A stretch of 64,000 nt of DNA from Eubacterium ruminantium (lineage in GTDB: Bacteria; Bacillota; Clostridia; Lachnospirales; Lachnospiraceae), in assembly GCA_900108205.1 (NCBI GenBank), contig FNUU01000002.1:124001-188000 (forward strand), in the 5' to 3' direction. The notes under the pieces were generated by a model that saw only the letters and a list, made by a program, of their open reading frames with translations, had not been told where the DNA came from and searched no databases. Positions 1 through 8,627 of the stretch are shown in pieces. The position numbers were made by a program, and so were the translations under genes. Position 1 is the stretch's first letter, and the number at the start of each line of letters is the position of its first letter.

Positions 1-629
1 TCATTGATTATAAGTCCGTCGGCCCGGACATTTACGGCAAGCTCCAGACGATTTCTGAAACCGGTTCTGTGAAGCATATTCTCTATATGCATCTTCACTG
101 TCCTCGGACTTATATTCAGCTTTTCGGCAATCTCCGTATTCTCATATCCATCCACAAGATATCTCAGCACCTCAAGCTCTCTCGGGGTAAAGCCCTTGCT
201 GCTCATTTCCCCCACCTCCAGTTCAGGAGTAGTATCCGGATACACACTTTCTCCTGCGGCCGTTCTGTCCAGGAGAAGCATTAACGGTATCTCCTCCACC
301 TCTTTGTACCAGAAGCTGTCTACCTGATTTGCCCTTGCCTTTTCGATAAATGTATGCTCCGGCATCGAAGTCATAAGGATCACCTTTGTGGACGGTTTCA
401 TCTTCTTAATGAGTCCGGCCGCCTCGATTCCATTGCAGCCGCCCTTAACCATAACGATGTCGAGTATCACAATATCTGCATCCTCTGTCTCACAGAATCT
501 TACAGCCTCTTCCGCTGTAGCAAAGGAACCTGCCAGACTATATCGTCCACTCTCTTTTATAACATTTTCACATAACAATCTGGACATTCTTGAATCATCC
601 GCTATAACAACCTTCGCCAGCTGCTCCAT
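1..629 (-). CDS. LuxR/NarL-family response regulator (3' end beyond window)
   Basis: This is a two-component response regulator that should bind DNA after phosphorylation. Reading from the ATG at 629, residues 1-120 form a receiver domain with acidic residues D11/D12, the probable phosphoacceptor D57 (ILDIVM) and a conserved-type lysine near 109. Residues about 146-200 form a LuxR-type helix-turn-helix (FTPRELEVLRYL, then ISPRTVKMHIENML). The frame is still open after 209 codons at the window edge, so only a few residues should be missing. The start is chosen because AGGAGG lies about 7 bases upstream. It is downstream of the sensor kinase at 955-2205, its likely partner, but two tandem copies of repeat A separate them. 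The target genes cannot be read from this window. Confidence 0.9.
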   Translation of the reverse strand, partial: MEQLAKVVIADDSRMSRLLCENVIKESGRYSLAGSFATAEEAVRFCETEDADIVILDIVMVKGGCNGIEAAGLIKKMKPSTKVILMTSMPEHTFIEKARANQVDSFWYKEVEEIPLMLLLDRTAAGESVYPDTTPELEVGEMSSKGFTPRELEVLRYLVDGYENTEIAEKLNISPRTVKMHIENMLHRTGFRNRLELAVNVRADGLIIN

Positions 630-699
630 ACGCTAAACCTCCTGAGATAATACTCATACATATATACTTATATGCATATATCGATTTTATAAATATAGT

Positions 700-810
700 A
701 TGAGAAGCAAAAACCGCTCCTCATAATCCTGCGGAACTAAAGTTCCTCCGGTAACTTATCAAGAAAAACAAATACTCGTTTCACTCGTGCTTGTTTTTCT
801 TCTGATAAGT
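700..810 (-). repeat. Repeat A copy 1 (full, three hairpins)
   Basis: Full copy of the dispersed three-hairpin element in reverse orientation: the ATGAGAAGC hairpin, the GGAACTAAAGTTCC hairpin, then the long AT-rich stem closed by CTTATC/GATAAG. Here the middle hairpin is GGAAC/GTTCC where other copies have GGGAC/GTCCC, a paired change that keeps the stem. Confidence 0.85.
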
Positions 811-814
811 ATAT

Positions 815-912
815 TATGAGAAGCAAAAACCGCATCTCATAATCCTGCGGAACTAAAGTTCCTCCGGTAACTTATCAAGAAAAACAAATACTCACTTCAT
901 TCGTGCTTTTAC
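815..912 (-). repeat. Repeat A copy 2 (tandem, truncated)
   Basis: Second copy directly behind copy 1 and nearly identical to it, but the long stem stops after the CGTGCTTTT segment and lacks its closing arm. Together the two copies fill most of the 325-base gap between the sensor kinase gene and its regulator. Nothing else is recognisable in that gap. Confidence 0.8.
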
Positions 913-954
913 AGTATAACATCCTTCAGATATTTTTCACCAATATCACGATCG

Positions 955-2205
955 TCAGATGTTTTCCACCGGCATCATGATCGTCATACAGAACTCCGGC
1001 TCATGTGTGACCGTAAGACTGCCTCCGCTCTGTTCAACCATTTTCCTTAAATTTCCGATTCCTCCGCCCTCTCTTATTGCTTCTGCCGGAGGTTTGCCAT
1101 CATTTCTGAAAATGATCCGCCTATACTCTTCACCCTCAGAATAATCAACAAATACATTCCTGCCATGAGCATGCCGGAGAGTATTGTTTACCTCAACTCT
1201 CATAGCCGTTTCCACTATCTCTTTTAAAGGCGCGGTCTCAGAAATATCGCCGGAAACCCTCACGTTTACTCCCAGCTTTTCCGCTTCCTCCAAAGCATTC
1301 ACATAAGTGCTCTGCCATACCTCCGGACCAAACTGCTCAAACAGACTGTTATTTAAACGCCACATTGAAATGAGTTTATCCTTCTTGATATCGCTCTCCT
1401 TATCGGTCAGATAGCTTTTGCTGTATAAAAGCAGATTTCCGATGTCATTATGGATACGTATCTTGGCGTTAAGCACCTCCTTCTCGGCAGTTATCCTTGT
1501 TATACTCCGATTCAGTATACGAAGTCGTTCATTTATATCTCGTGCCTTCGCCTTCTCATTCTCCAGCCTGGTCTTCACGCTGTATTCCTCGGTAATATCA
1601 TTTCCGATAAGTTCATATACATGGTTCTTCTCCACCGTCATCTCATACAGGATGAAACTGAATACCCTTCCATCGGGAAGAAGATATACCGGAGTATCTC
1701 CTGCGATCAGACAGCCCGGATATTCGCCATATTTTAGTCTCAGCCAGAATCTTCCCGCATCTGTAAGCACCTTTCCGGAAATGATCATGGAAAGACTCTC
1801 CATCGCCTTGTTGGTCATTCTCGGAAGCCCCGATTCCAGGAAAAAGCAAAGTCCTGTCGGAAGACTGTCGAAGCTCTCTTTTACTGACAGTCCGGAAATG
1901 TTATTCTTCATCCATCTGAAGATCCTCACCATACGTATCGCAAAAAGGACTGTTGCCAAAGCAAATCCGGGTATAAGCACATACACATTAGGATCCACGT
2001 AAACCTTCCCATGATTATGAACCGATAACATGATCTGGAAAACCATATAAATGGATATTCCCAGGAGGATCGTTGAGAAAATATATTGTTTACTTCTTTT
2101 AAGCTGAACACTCAGCATTACATTAAATGCATAGCCCAGAAAAAGCAACATCCCCCAAAGGATAAGGCACCCTCTCAGAAGTGACGGTAATTCTGAAAAT
2201 ATCAT
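955..2205 (-). CDS. Membrane sensor histidine kinase, PAS plus HATPase_c
   Basis: This 416-aa sensor kinase has about three hydrophobic segments in residues 8-95 and a PAS-like region around 110-205 (SFDSLPTGLCFF). A coiled linker follows, then a phosphoacceptor-type motif IRIHNDIGN with H252. The C-terminal HATPase has an N-box (VEVNNTLRHAHG), NDGKPP and the GGGIGNLRKM turn. This arrangement resembles the NarX/DesK class, which pairs with LuxR-type regulators such as the one downstream. The ATG overlaps the stop of the upstream gene (ATGA) and GGAGG lies 10 bases before it, so the two are translationally coupled. The signal sensed is unknown. Confidence 0.85.
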   Translation of the reverse strand: MIFSELPSLLRGCLILWGMLLFLGYAFNVMLSVQLKRSKQYIFSTILLGISIYMVFQIMLSVHNHGKVYVDPNVYVLIPGFALATVLFAIRMVRIFRWMKNNISGLSVKESFDSLPTGLCFFLESGLPRMTNKAMESLSMIISGKVLTDAGRFWLRLKYGEYPGCLIAGDTPVYLLPDGRVFSFILYEMTVEKNHVYELIGNDITEEYSVKTRLENEKAKARDINERLRILNRSITRITAEKEVLNAKIRIHNDIGNLLLYSKSYLTDKESDIKKDKLISMWRLNNSLFEQFGPEVWQSTYVNALEEAEKLGVNVRVSGDISETAPLKEIVETAMRVEVNNTLRHAHGRNVFVDYSEGEEYRRIIFRNDGKPPAEAIREGGGIGNLRKMVEQSGGSLTVTHEPEFCMTIMMPVENI

Positions 2206-4010
2206 ACTGCCCTCACCTCCCCGCTCACATTTACGGTTATGCTGATTATTCCATCCTCTTCTCTGACAGATCCAATCAACCTGTGGTCCTTACCCCCAAC
2301 CGTAGTCTGTGTCGCAGCTGCTCCGGTTTTTTTCACACCCGGGTCATCTGACTCTTTAACACTTTTCACCCCCGGAATATCTGCTTCCCAGTCATTTTTC
2401 ACACCCGGAACATCTGCCTCCCGGTTTGCTTCACTCTCTTCTTCAGGATTACCAATAATATCCCTGACTGCCCGCCTGCAGATTTCTTTTGCATCTGCTC
2501 CTTCGGCATCCATAGTTATCTTAAACGTAGGCGGATCATTTGTCCTGATGGATATAAGCAGATTCCTTGTCCTGTCCAGAAGCCCTTCCACCGCTTCTTC
2601 CATAAGGTCAAAGCATTTTAAAACCATTTCTGAAGGTATTCTGATATCCTCCGCTCCCGAAACAGAAGTATTCAGCCGGCATTTGATACCGTAAAAACGT
2701 ATATAAGACAAGCATTCATTTATGGAAAGTATCAGCTCTTCTATATGTATCCTATCATTTTCGGCCGAAATCAGCGTAAGATTTGCTCTTCTTTTGATAT
2801 AAGCTCCGATTATAAGGCATTTTGACAAATGTTTTCTGAACTCGGCTTCTGATGCATATTCTCTCGAAATCTCCTCATCGATAAAATGAAATTCAGGCTC
2901 CAGGTCACGTGAGATACTGTTATACAAACGATTCTGCGCCTCATAACGGCTTCTCTCCTCTTTGGCCGCATTTTCCTTTTCGATAAGAGTATTTTCAGTT
3001 TCGACTATTTCCAGCGCATCCGTCAATAAGCTGTTCAGCCTGTAAATGGCCTTAAGGTTTTCCATCCATTTGATCCTGCCACCGGATATATCCTTCTCCC
3101 TGACACGGGCATATTTATAATCCGGTATCGAATCATAATTTAAGGAGCATATCTTATATTCCCCCTCTTTATCGATTATGGCTGCATTGATGTGAGAACG
3201 TCTGAACATGGCGCCATAGCCTGAGCAGGATGGTATCAGGCCCATCTTGATGCCTGTCTCCAGCATTATACCTACGGAACCGCAGATAACCTCATGAATA
3301 TTATAGATTTTACAGCCGTAGATTTCCGGAGCTCCACCGCACACCAGATAGATTACAAGAAGGATGGTTCCTGCCGCCATCGGAAGAACAGGCATATACC
3401 AGTATTTTCTTATCGCAGAAAATGTACATTTCCTTATCATTATGATCAGGGAGGTCAAAATCTCCATTCCCATAAAAACGATTATCACAAAATACAGCCA
3501 GCCGTAGTCTGTCTTATAATCATCTTTATCAAGACTTCCAAATCTGTAAACCATCTCATGCAGGTTATTGGTCAGCGCCAGAATAATAAGAACTGCGTTT
3601 ATTAAAATGATCAGTTTATCGAATTTTTTGTAGCCTTCTGCTTCATTTCTTCCTATCTGAAGCGTAACAAGAAGAGCAGCTTCATATATAAGCAGCTCCG
3701 CTCCAGCATAAAAAGAATAAAATGTTTTAACAATCACAGGCTGGTAGAAAATAATGTATTTACAGATTCTGATAACGAAAAAGAAACCCATGGAAAAAAT
3801 CTCTGCATACATCAGCCTTCTGATGCGACGGTTGGTTATACGTCTCTCAACCGTAAGCCCCCAGGCCATTATTATCATTATATACAGAAATGAGCTGATG
3901 CCGGACATAAATGGTCCATTATGCACAAACACATAAATGCACTCCGTAAAAACGAGAAAAAGTGAAAATACGATAATATATTTTTTCTGAATACTGCTGA
4001 GATGCGGCAC
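2202..4010 (-). CDS. 7TM receptor-like protein with a degenerate kinase-like C-terminus
   Basis: This 602-aa protein has about seven membrane helices in residues 10-260, like the 7TM N-terminal regions of some Firmicute histidine kinases. A cytoplasmic region with a coiled coil follows (around 325-375, rich in E, K and N). The C-terminal part (LKCFDLMEEAVEGLL onward) is placed like an ATPase domain, but I see no convincing N-box or glycine-rich lid. It is also interrupted by three 11-residue PGVK repeats encoded by a 33-bp tandem repeat. The start is a GTG with GGAGG 7 bases upstream. Its stop overlaps the start of the sensor kinase gene. I infer a receptor subunit that signals through that kinase, and no catalytic function is claimed. 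Confidence 0.65.
   Translation of the reverse strand: MPHLSSIQKKYIIVFSLFLVFTECIYVFVHNGPFMSGISSFLYIMIIMAWGLTVERRITNRRIRRLMYAEIFSMGFFFVIRICKYIIFYQPVIVKTFYSFYAGAELLIYEAALLVTLQIGRNEAEGYKKFDKLIILINAVLIILALTNNLHEMVYRFGSLDKDDYKTDYGWLYFVIIVFMGMEILTSLIIMIRKCTFSAIRKYWYMPVLPMAAGTILLVIYLVCGGAPEIYGCKIYNIHEVICGSVGIMLETGIKMGLIPSCSGYGAMFRRSHINAAIIDKEGEYKICSLNYDSIPDYKYARVREKDISGGRIKWMENLKAIYRLNSLLTDALEIVETENTLIEKENAAKEERSRYEAQNRLYNSISRDLEPEFHFIDEEISREYASEAEFRKHLSKCLIIGAYIKRRANLTLISAENDRIHIEELILSINECLSYIRFYGIKCRLNTSVSGAEDIRIPSEMVLKCFDLMEEAVEGLLDRTRNLLISIRTNDPPTFKITMDAEGADAKEICRRAVRDIIGNPEEESEANREADVPGVKNDWEADIPGVKSVKESDDPGVKKTGAAATQTTVGGKDHRLIGSVREEDGIISITVNVSGEVRAV
2329..2427. repeat. 33-bp tandem repeat, three units, inside the 7TM receptor-like gene
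   Basis: Three head-to-tail 33-bp units, each containing TTTTCAC(A/C)CCCGG on the plus strand. They encode three 11-residue units ending in PGVK. The spacing is exactly 33 bp, so copy-number change would keep the reading frame. Confidence 0.85.
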
Positions 4011-4026
4011 TTTTTCTCCTCCTTTT

Positions 4027-4058
4027 ATATGAGAAGCAAAAATCGCTTCTCATAATCC
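4027..4058 (-). repeat. Repeat A copy 3 (single hairpin remnant)
   Basis: Only the TATGAGAAGC...GCTTCTCATA hairpin and the following AATCCTG of family A remain. It runs straight into the left end of repeat B copy 1. Confidence 0.7.
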
Positions 4059-4198
4059 TGTATAACCAATATATCGGCTCCTAAATAACTGCACCAAATA
4101 ACTTGTACCAAAAGTCTTGGAACAGTCCACTATTACATACCGTACTCTTAGGCATCCATTCGACGCATTAGTCGAGTTATTTTGCGACAACTATACAG
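4058..4198. repeat. Repeat B copy 1 (MITE-like, decayed)
   Basis: The ends are imperfect inverted repeats: CTGTATA...CTAAATAACT on the left and AGTTATTTTGCG...TATACAG on the right. Inside are ACCAAATAACTTG, an ACCAAAAG block and a GGAACAGTCC block, shared with the copy at 14899-15100. There is no coding capacity. A second short GGAACAGTCC fragment occurs near 4497. Confidence 0.65.
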
Positions 4199-4627
4199 AA
4201 GAACAAATAACTAAGTATGATTATAACGCAATATAGCTTCTCGTCATATTATAATACATCGCCCCGTATAAACCAAACATATTCACAAACAAATCAAAAT
4301 CCGCCGAGGATTTTTTTATTTACAAAATATACGTGCTATCTTATAATATTCTATGTTGTGTATACATATTCAGGTATAGCATTTTCTGCTTATCTTGTTA
4401 CTGCATGCTGAATTAATTATCACTCCGGTTCTTTTGGAACTGGTATACCATTTTGAATATGATTCATATAATTATTGCCCGGAATGTTGCCTTTTTGGAA
4501 CAGTCCATCAATCAGTCAGTTTTAAAAAAACGGTTATATAGGCATACGCAACAAGAATTATGACATCCTAATGGTGTTATAAAATATTTTTGAATATATT
4601 GTAGTAGAGAAAGGAATATAACAAAAA
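4199..4627. other. AT-rich intergenic region before the oxidoreductase gene
   Basis: No gene is supported here. It holds a small hairpin followed by a T-run (AAATCC gccga GGATTTTTTT, 4297-4318) that could be a weak terminator, the short repeat-B-like scrap near 4497, and the leader of the next gene with AGAAAGGAATATAAC before its ATG. I found no convincing -35/-10 pair. Confidence 0.5.
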
Positions 4628-5686
4628 ATGATCAACTTTAAGATAGGAATACTCGGTACAGGCAGTATCGCTGAAAAGATTGCAGAGACAATCGCACAGT
4701 TAGATTCATTTGAAGTATACGCAGTCGGTTCACGTGATGCAGCAAAAGCTGCAGAATTTGCTGCGAAATATGACATCAAGAAGAGCTACGGCTCATATGA
4801 TGAGCTTGTAAATGACCCGGATGTTGAGCTGGTTTATATAGCTACACCTCATCAGTGTCATGCTGACAATGCTGTTCTTGCCATAAATGCAGGAAAGCCT
4901 GTTCTTGTTGAGAAACCATTTTCGTATAACAGTAAAACAGCTCAGGACGTTATCGCTCTTGCAAGAGAAAAAAATGTATTCTGCGGTGAGGCTATGTGGC
5001 TCCGCTTCATGCCTATTACAAAGCTTCTGATGAAGACTCTTTCAGAAAAAGTAATCGGCGAGGTCAGATATATCAACGCTACCCTCTGCTACGATCTCAG
5101 AAATAAAGAGCGTCTTCTTAAGCCGGAATATGCCGGCGGTGCTCTGCTTGATATCGGCGTTTATCCGCTGACTGCAATTTTCCTTGCAATGAATGCCATG
5201 CCTGTCGCTGCAGCTTCTTCCTGTGTAAGGCTTGCAACAGGTATCGATGCAGTTGACACCATATCGCTTAATTTCACAAACGGACGTGCAGCAACCTGCT
5301 TCGTATCGATGACATATGCATCTGATAACAAGTGCATCATCTATGGTACAGAAGGACGTATCGAGATTGATAACATCAACTGTCCTGAAGAAATGCGTGT
5401 ATATAATTTCAAGAATGATGTCATGACCAAGGCAAATCCATCTGAAAGACAGATAAATGGTTACGAATATGAATTCATTGCTGCCAGAGATGCGATCATC
5501 ACAGGAAAACTTGAATGCCCTGAGATGTCTCACAAGGATACAATCACAGTGCTTAACTTCTGTGATATGTTAAGACGTTCATGGAAGGTATTCTACCCAC
5601 TTCCTGGAGAGGATACAGTACAGAATCCTCCAAAGCCACCGGTAAAGCCAATGCCAAACGGCCCTGCTCCAACGCAGAATGCATAA
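4628..5686 (+). CDS. Gfo/Idh/MocA-family NAD(P)-dependent oxidoreductase
   Basis: The N-terminal Rossmann fold begins GILGTGSIAEKIAETI. The family EKP motif follows in KPVLVEKPFSYN, and the C-terminal substrate domain begins around residue 125. These enzymes oxidise or reduce sugars, inositols or dihydrodiols using NAD(P). The substrate cannot be read from sequence. The size (352 aa) is normal for the family, except for a proline-rich tail in the last 20 residues (PPKPPVKPMPNGPAP) that looks like a disordered add-on. AAAGGA lies upstream of the ATG. The gene is transcribed alone and followed by a clear terminator hairpin. Confidence 0.88.
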   Translation: MINFKIGILGTGSIAEKIAETIAQLDSFEVYAVGSRDAAKAAEFAAKYDIKKSYGSYDELVNDPDVELVYIATPHQCHADNAVLAINAGKPVLVEKPFSYNSKTAQDVIALAREKNVFCGEAMWLRFMPITKLLMKTLSEKVIGEVRYINATLCYDLRNKERLLKPEYAGGALLDIGVYPLTAIFLAMNAMPVAAASSCVRLATGIDAVDTISLNFTNGRAATCFVSMTYASDNKCIIYGTEGRIEIDNINCPEEMRVYNFKNDVMTKANPSERQINGYEYEFIAARDAIITGKLECPEMSHKDTITVLNFCDMLRRSWKVFYPLPGEDTVQNPPKPPVKPMPNGPAPTQNA

Positions 5687-5710
5687 AAGCAAGAACCATC
5701 TTGCAACAAT

Positions 5711-5752
5711 AATAAAGGTCTCCATGGATTATTATCTCCGGAGACCTTTATT
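5711..5752 (+). terminator. Intrinsic terminator after the oxidoreductase gene
   Basis: AATAAAGGTCTCC pairs with GGAGACCTTTATT around a loop of about 16 bases, followed by an AT-rich tail. It lies 25 bases after the stop codon and could also serve the minus-strand gene ending at 5835. Confidence 0.8.
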
Positions 5753-5834
5753 ATATATCTATTTTGTTTTTACAAACATTTTTTACAGACTCAAAATAGC
5801 TGCAGACTTATATTTCCGCATTTATCAATTCAGC

Positions 5835-7688
5835 TTATTCAAAATCACCTATCAGTACATCCGTAGCATCATTCATTCCGGATATCTCAACTCTGTTTTT
5901 GCCGGAGTTCTTTGCCTTATAAAGTGCCTGATCCACACGAGTAAGCAGCTTATCAAGAGGTTCGCCCCTCTCAACCATTGCTATACCCAGACTGATGGTC
6001 TGACTCGGTACATCACTGAATTCAATGCTGTTGAAACCTGTTCTTATCTTTTCAGCCTGCATTTTAGCAAAGCTTTCATATGTTCCGGGAACGAAAAACA
6101 TAAATTCTTCGCCGCCCCATCTGCCGACAAAAGAATGTGGTATAGATACAGATATCTCTCTCAGAAGCTCCGCAAGTTTTATAATAACCTCATCACCGGA
6201 ATGATGTCCATAGGTATCATTTATATGTTTAAAATTATCGATATCCATCATTATAAGCGTGAAGCCCTTACTGTCTACAGGATCATCCTTGTAGAAGCCG
6301 TATCGTCCTTCAATACGTCTCTGGGTCTCAGAACGGTTAAGCAACTTTGTCATACCATCATGTATAGCATAATAGTTCGACCTTTCATTTAACCTTGCCA
6401 GTTCTGCATTTGCCTCTTCCAGCTTCTGGTTCGCTTCTTCCAGATCACCGGTAACAACGCTGACGAAATTAGCCAGACGAACTGTCATAGGAATCTTATC
6501 ACTCTTCTCTTCTTCCGCAAAGGTATAGAACTGGCTGAATTCATCAGGTTCGCCCTCCCTCATGGCAGCAATAACAAGAGTAACATTATGCTGATTGAGA
6601 TGACCGCCTACACGTATAAATTCTCCATGCGTGAAGAAGCCGGATGACGCTGCAATATCACCAAATGGTTTCAGCTCACGGACCGCATTCTCATTTGTTA
6701 CCCAGAAGGTTTTTCTGGCAGCGCACGAGAAAATATGGATCATATCCGGTCTGAATTCCTTGATCTTCTTGCTCTGCTCCCTGCAGATTTCGAGGATAGT
6801 ACTTGGGTTTCCATATCCCATTCTTACAACAGAGCCTTCTGCCATATCTCCACTCATTTCGATGGATCCGTCTGCATTACTTGCTGCAGGAACACGCAGA
6901 ATATCAATTCCGTCCTTCTTATAAAGCAGTGGAAATTCCAATGCATTTATAAAGAAATTCTCATCATTTTTTATTTTCAGATACTTACGATAAATCTCAT
7001 AAGCTTTAAAATTATCAAGATAATATAAAGTGTTACCATCTGATTTCATTATGCGGTACTTCTTACCCAGAGGCTGCCATCCTGTCAGATAAAGCGAGCT
7101 GGCATAGAAATCCTCGCCACCATACATAATTATCAGGATATCATGCTCCTTGTAACCGTATTTTTTAGAATATACAAATGAATCCGGACTGCTGATATCA
7201 TCACTGCAGGCTATTCCTCCGAATATCTGTATATCAGCCGGAAGCCCAACAAGTTTGTCGCAAAATGGAGTAGTAGAAAATCCCGGAATGCAAAAATACA
7301 GCTCAATAGCCTTAACCCATGAATTCTCGGCAACTTCCTTCTCTAATTCCTTTGCAACATTTTCATAACTATCCTGCGTAAAAGCATACTGGAGTACCTT
7401 GAACTGCGTAGTCGGTCTTTCAAAAACAGTTGCCACAACCGTTACTCTGGAATCGGAAACATTTGCATTTATAAGATTACCGCTGGAAGAGCATCCAATG
7501 ATCTCTGCCTCCGGCATCTCACTGTTTATTATATCTCCAACTCTTTTTATCAGTTCTTCTACCAGTTCCTCAGACAAAATCTGAATGATTACCTTTGATA
7601 GTCCTGCTTTCTTACATATAACGCTGAAATCCCTCATTTTCCCCCTGAAGGATTCATCATCTGTGTAATTAAGTTGAAACTGCTTCAT
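5835..7688 (-). CDS. FIST sensor domain plus GGDEF diguanylate cyclase
   Basis: The first 380 or so residues match the FIST N and C domains, soluble small-ligand sensing modules. A coiled linker follows (LEEANQKLEEANAELARLNE), then a GGDEF domain with the active-site signature RWGGEEF. The enzyme should make cyclic di-GMP from GTP in response to a ligand bound by FIST. No membrane segment is visible, so it is probably cytoplasmic. I see no RxxD inhibitory site just before GGEEF. I choose the ATG at 7688 because GGAGAAAGG sits 8 bases upstream; the in-frame GTG at 7697 overlaps that site. It is the last gene of the minus-strand run that includes aroD and buk. Confidence 0.9.
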   Translation of the reverse strand: MKQFQLNYTDDESFRGKMRDFSVICKKAGLSKVIIQILSEELVEELIKRVGDIINSEMPEAEIIGCSSSGNLINANVSDSRVTVVATVFERPTTQFKVLQYAFTQDSYENVAKELEKEVAENSWVKAIELYFCIPGFSTTPFCDKLVGLPADIQIFGGIACSDDISSPDSFVYSKKYGYKEHDILIIMYGGEDFYASSLYLTGWQPLGKKYRIMKSDGNTLYYLDNFKAYEIYRKYLKIKNDENFFINALEFPLLYKKDGIDILRVPAASNADGSIEMSGDMAEGSVVRMGYGNPSTILEICREQSKKIKEFRPDMIHIFSCAARKTFWVTNENAVRELKPFGDIAASSGFFTHGEFIRVGGHLNQHNVTLVIAAMREGEPDEFSQFYTFAEEEKSDKIPMTVRLANFVSVVTGDLEEANQKLEEANAELARLNERSNYYAIHDGMTKLLNRSETQRRIEGRYGFYKDDPVDSKGFTLIMMDIDNFKHINDTYGHHSGDEVIIKLAELLREISVSIPHSFVGRWGGEEFMFFVPGTYESFAKMQAEKIRTGFNSIEFSDVPSQTISLGIAMVERGEPLDKLLTRVDQALYKAKNSGKNRVEISGMNDATDVLIGDFE

Positions 7689-7751
7689 AACCCACACCTT
7701 TCTCCACTAAATCACCTATACATCCTGCTTACAAAATAACTCTTCCCCATA

Positions 7752-8564
7752 TCATTTATCTGCACTTACTATCTCAAACATTTCCCTCAGGCTTACCTGT
7801 CCGGGAGCCGAACCGCTGCCGACGGATGAGAAAGTCATCGCACAGCCATTTTCCTTACATTTTGTTCTGGTAACTACACCTTCCTTACCCATGGATATTA
7901 TAATAACCGGGTGACGGATATATGCTGCTCCGACCTTTCCGGAAGAAATATCTTTGGTTAATTCAACCATTCTGTCTACATCAAAATGACTTCTCGGAAA
8001 TGAAGCCATTTTCAGTATATCTGCTCCCAGTATCTCCATCTCACGGAACATTTCAAGTATTTCCTCATTATGAGGAGTTTTCTCAAAATTATGATTAGAC
8101 ATTATAACTGCCATTCCGGCTTCATGAGCCTTTACAGCAGCTCTGGCAACCCTGTAATTACCGGACTTCAGCTCAATATCAATGATATCAGACATTTTCC
8201 CGGCAATAACCCACTCCCAGATATCTTCTATCATGCTTTCAGCGCGATCATGTCGAAGTTCGCCGCCCTCATCCTCACTTCTGTAAGTAAAAAGGATCAG
8301 ACGGTCACTAAAGATCTCCCGGAGCTCTGCCATAAGATTCTCCAGCTTATGTCTGTCAGTTACCTCATTATAGTAGTCAGCTCTGAACTCGATAACATCA
8401 ACCTTTACAGCCTTGTCCCGATATTCATTCTCAAGACTTTCAGCTTCTTTTTTAATGACTAAAGCATTGGCAAGTATCTCTTCGCGGCTTCCTCCGATCA
8501 AAGGAACACAGATCTTTGGAATTCCATTTCCGAATATGCAGTTTTTAACAGTTACCTCGTTCAT
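7752..8564 (-). CDS. aroD: Type I 3-dehydroquinate dehydratase
   Basis: It converts 3-dehydroquinate to 3-dehydroshikimate through a Schiff base (shikimate pathway). Motifs are visible: EFR (E59, R61), the catalytic His in MSNHNF (H158), the Schiff-base Lys in ILKMASFP (K185) and the C-terminal GSGSAPGQ. H158 and K185 are 27 residues apart, as in the classical enzyme. Its length of 270 aa is slightly above the usual 250. The ATG at 8564 has AGAGGA 6 bases upstream; an upstream in-frame GTG would place that site inside the gene. It lies between the prion-like protein gene and the FIST-GGDEF gene, with 63-base gaps on both sides. Confidence 0.95.
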   Translation of the reverse strand: MNEVTVKNCIFGNGIPKICVPLIGGSREEILANALVIKKEAESLENEYRDKAVKVDVIEFRADYYNEVTDRHKLENLMAELREIFSDRLILFTYRSEDEGGELRHDRAESMIEDIWEWVIAGKMSDIIDIELKSGNYRVARAAVKAHEAGMAVIMSNHNFEKTPHNEEILEMFREMEILGADILKMASFPRSHFDVDRMVELTKDISSGKVGAAYIRHPVIIISMGKEGVVTRTKCKENGCAMTFSSVGSGSAPGQVSLREMFEIVSADK

Positions 8565-8627
8565 ATTACATCCTCTTATATACACCGAATAGTCTGATAT
8601 ATAAAATATATCAGACTATTCTTATAA

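Noticed and set aside
700..912. Repeat A as simple intrinsic terminators
   Set aside because: The hairpins are not followed by T-runs, occur in both orientations relative to genes, and several lie upstream of genes beside separate true terminators.
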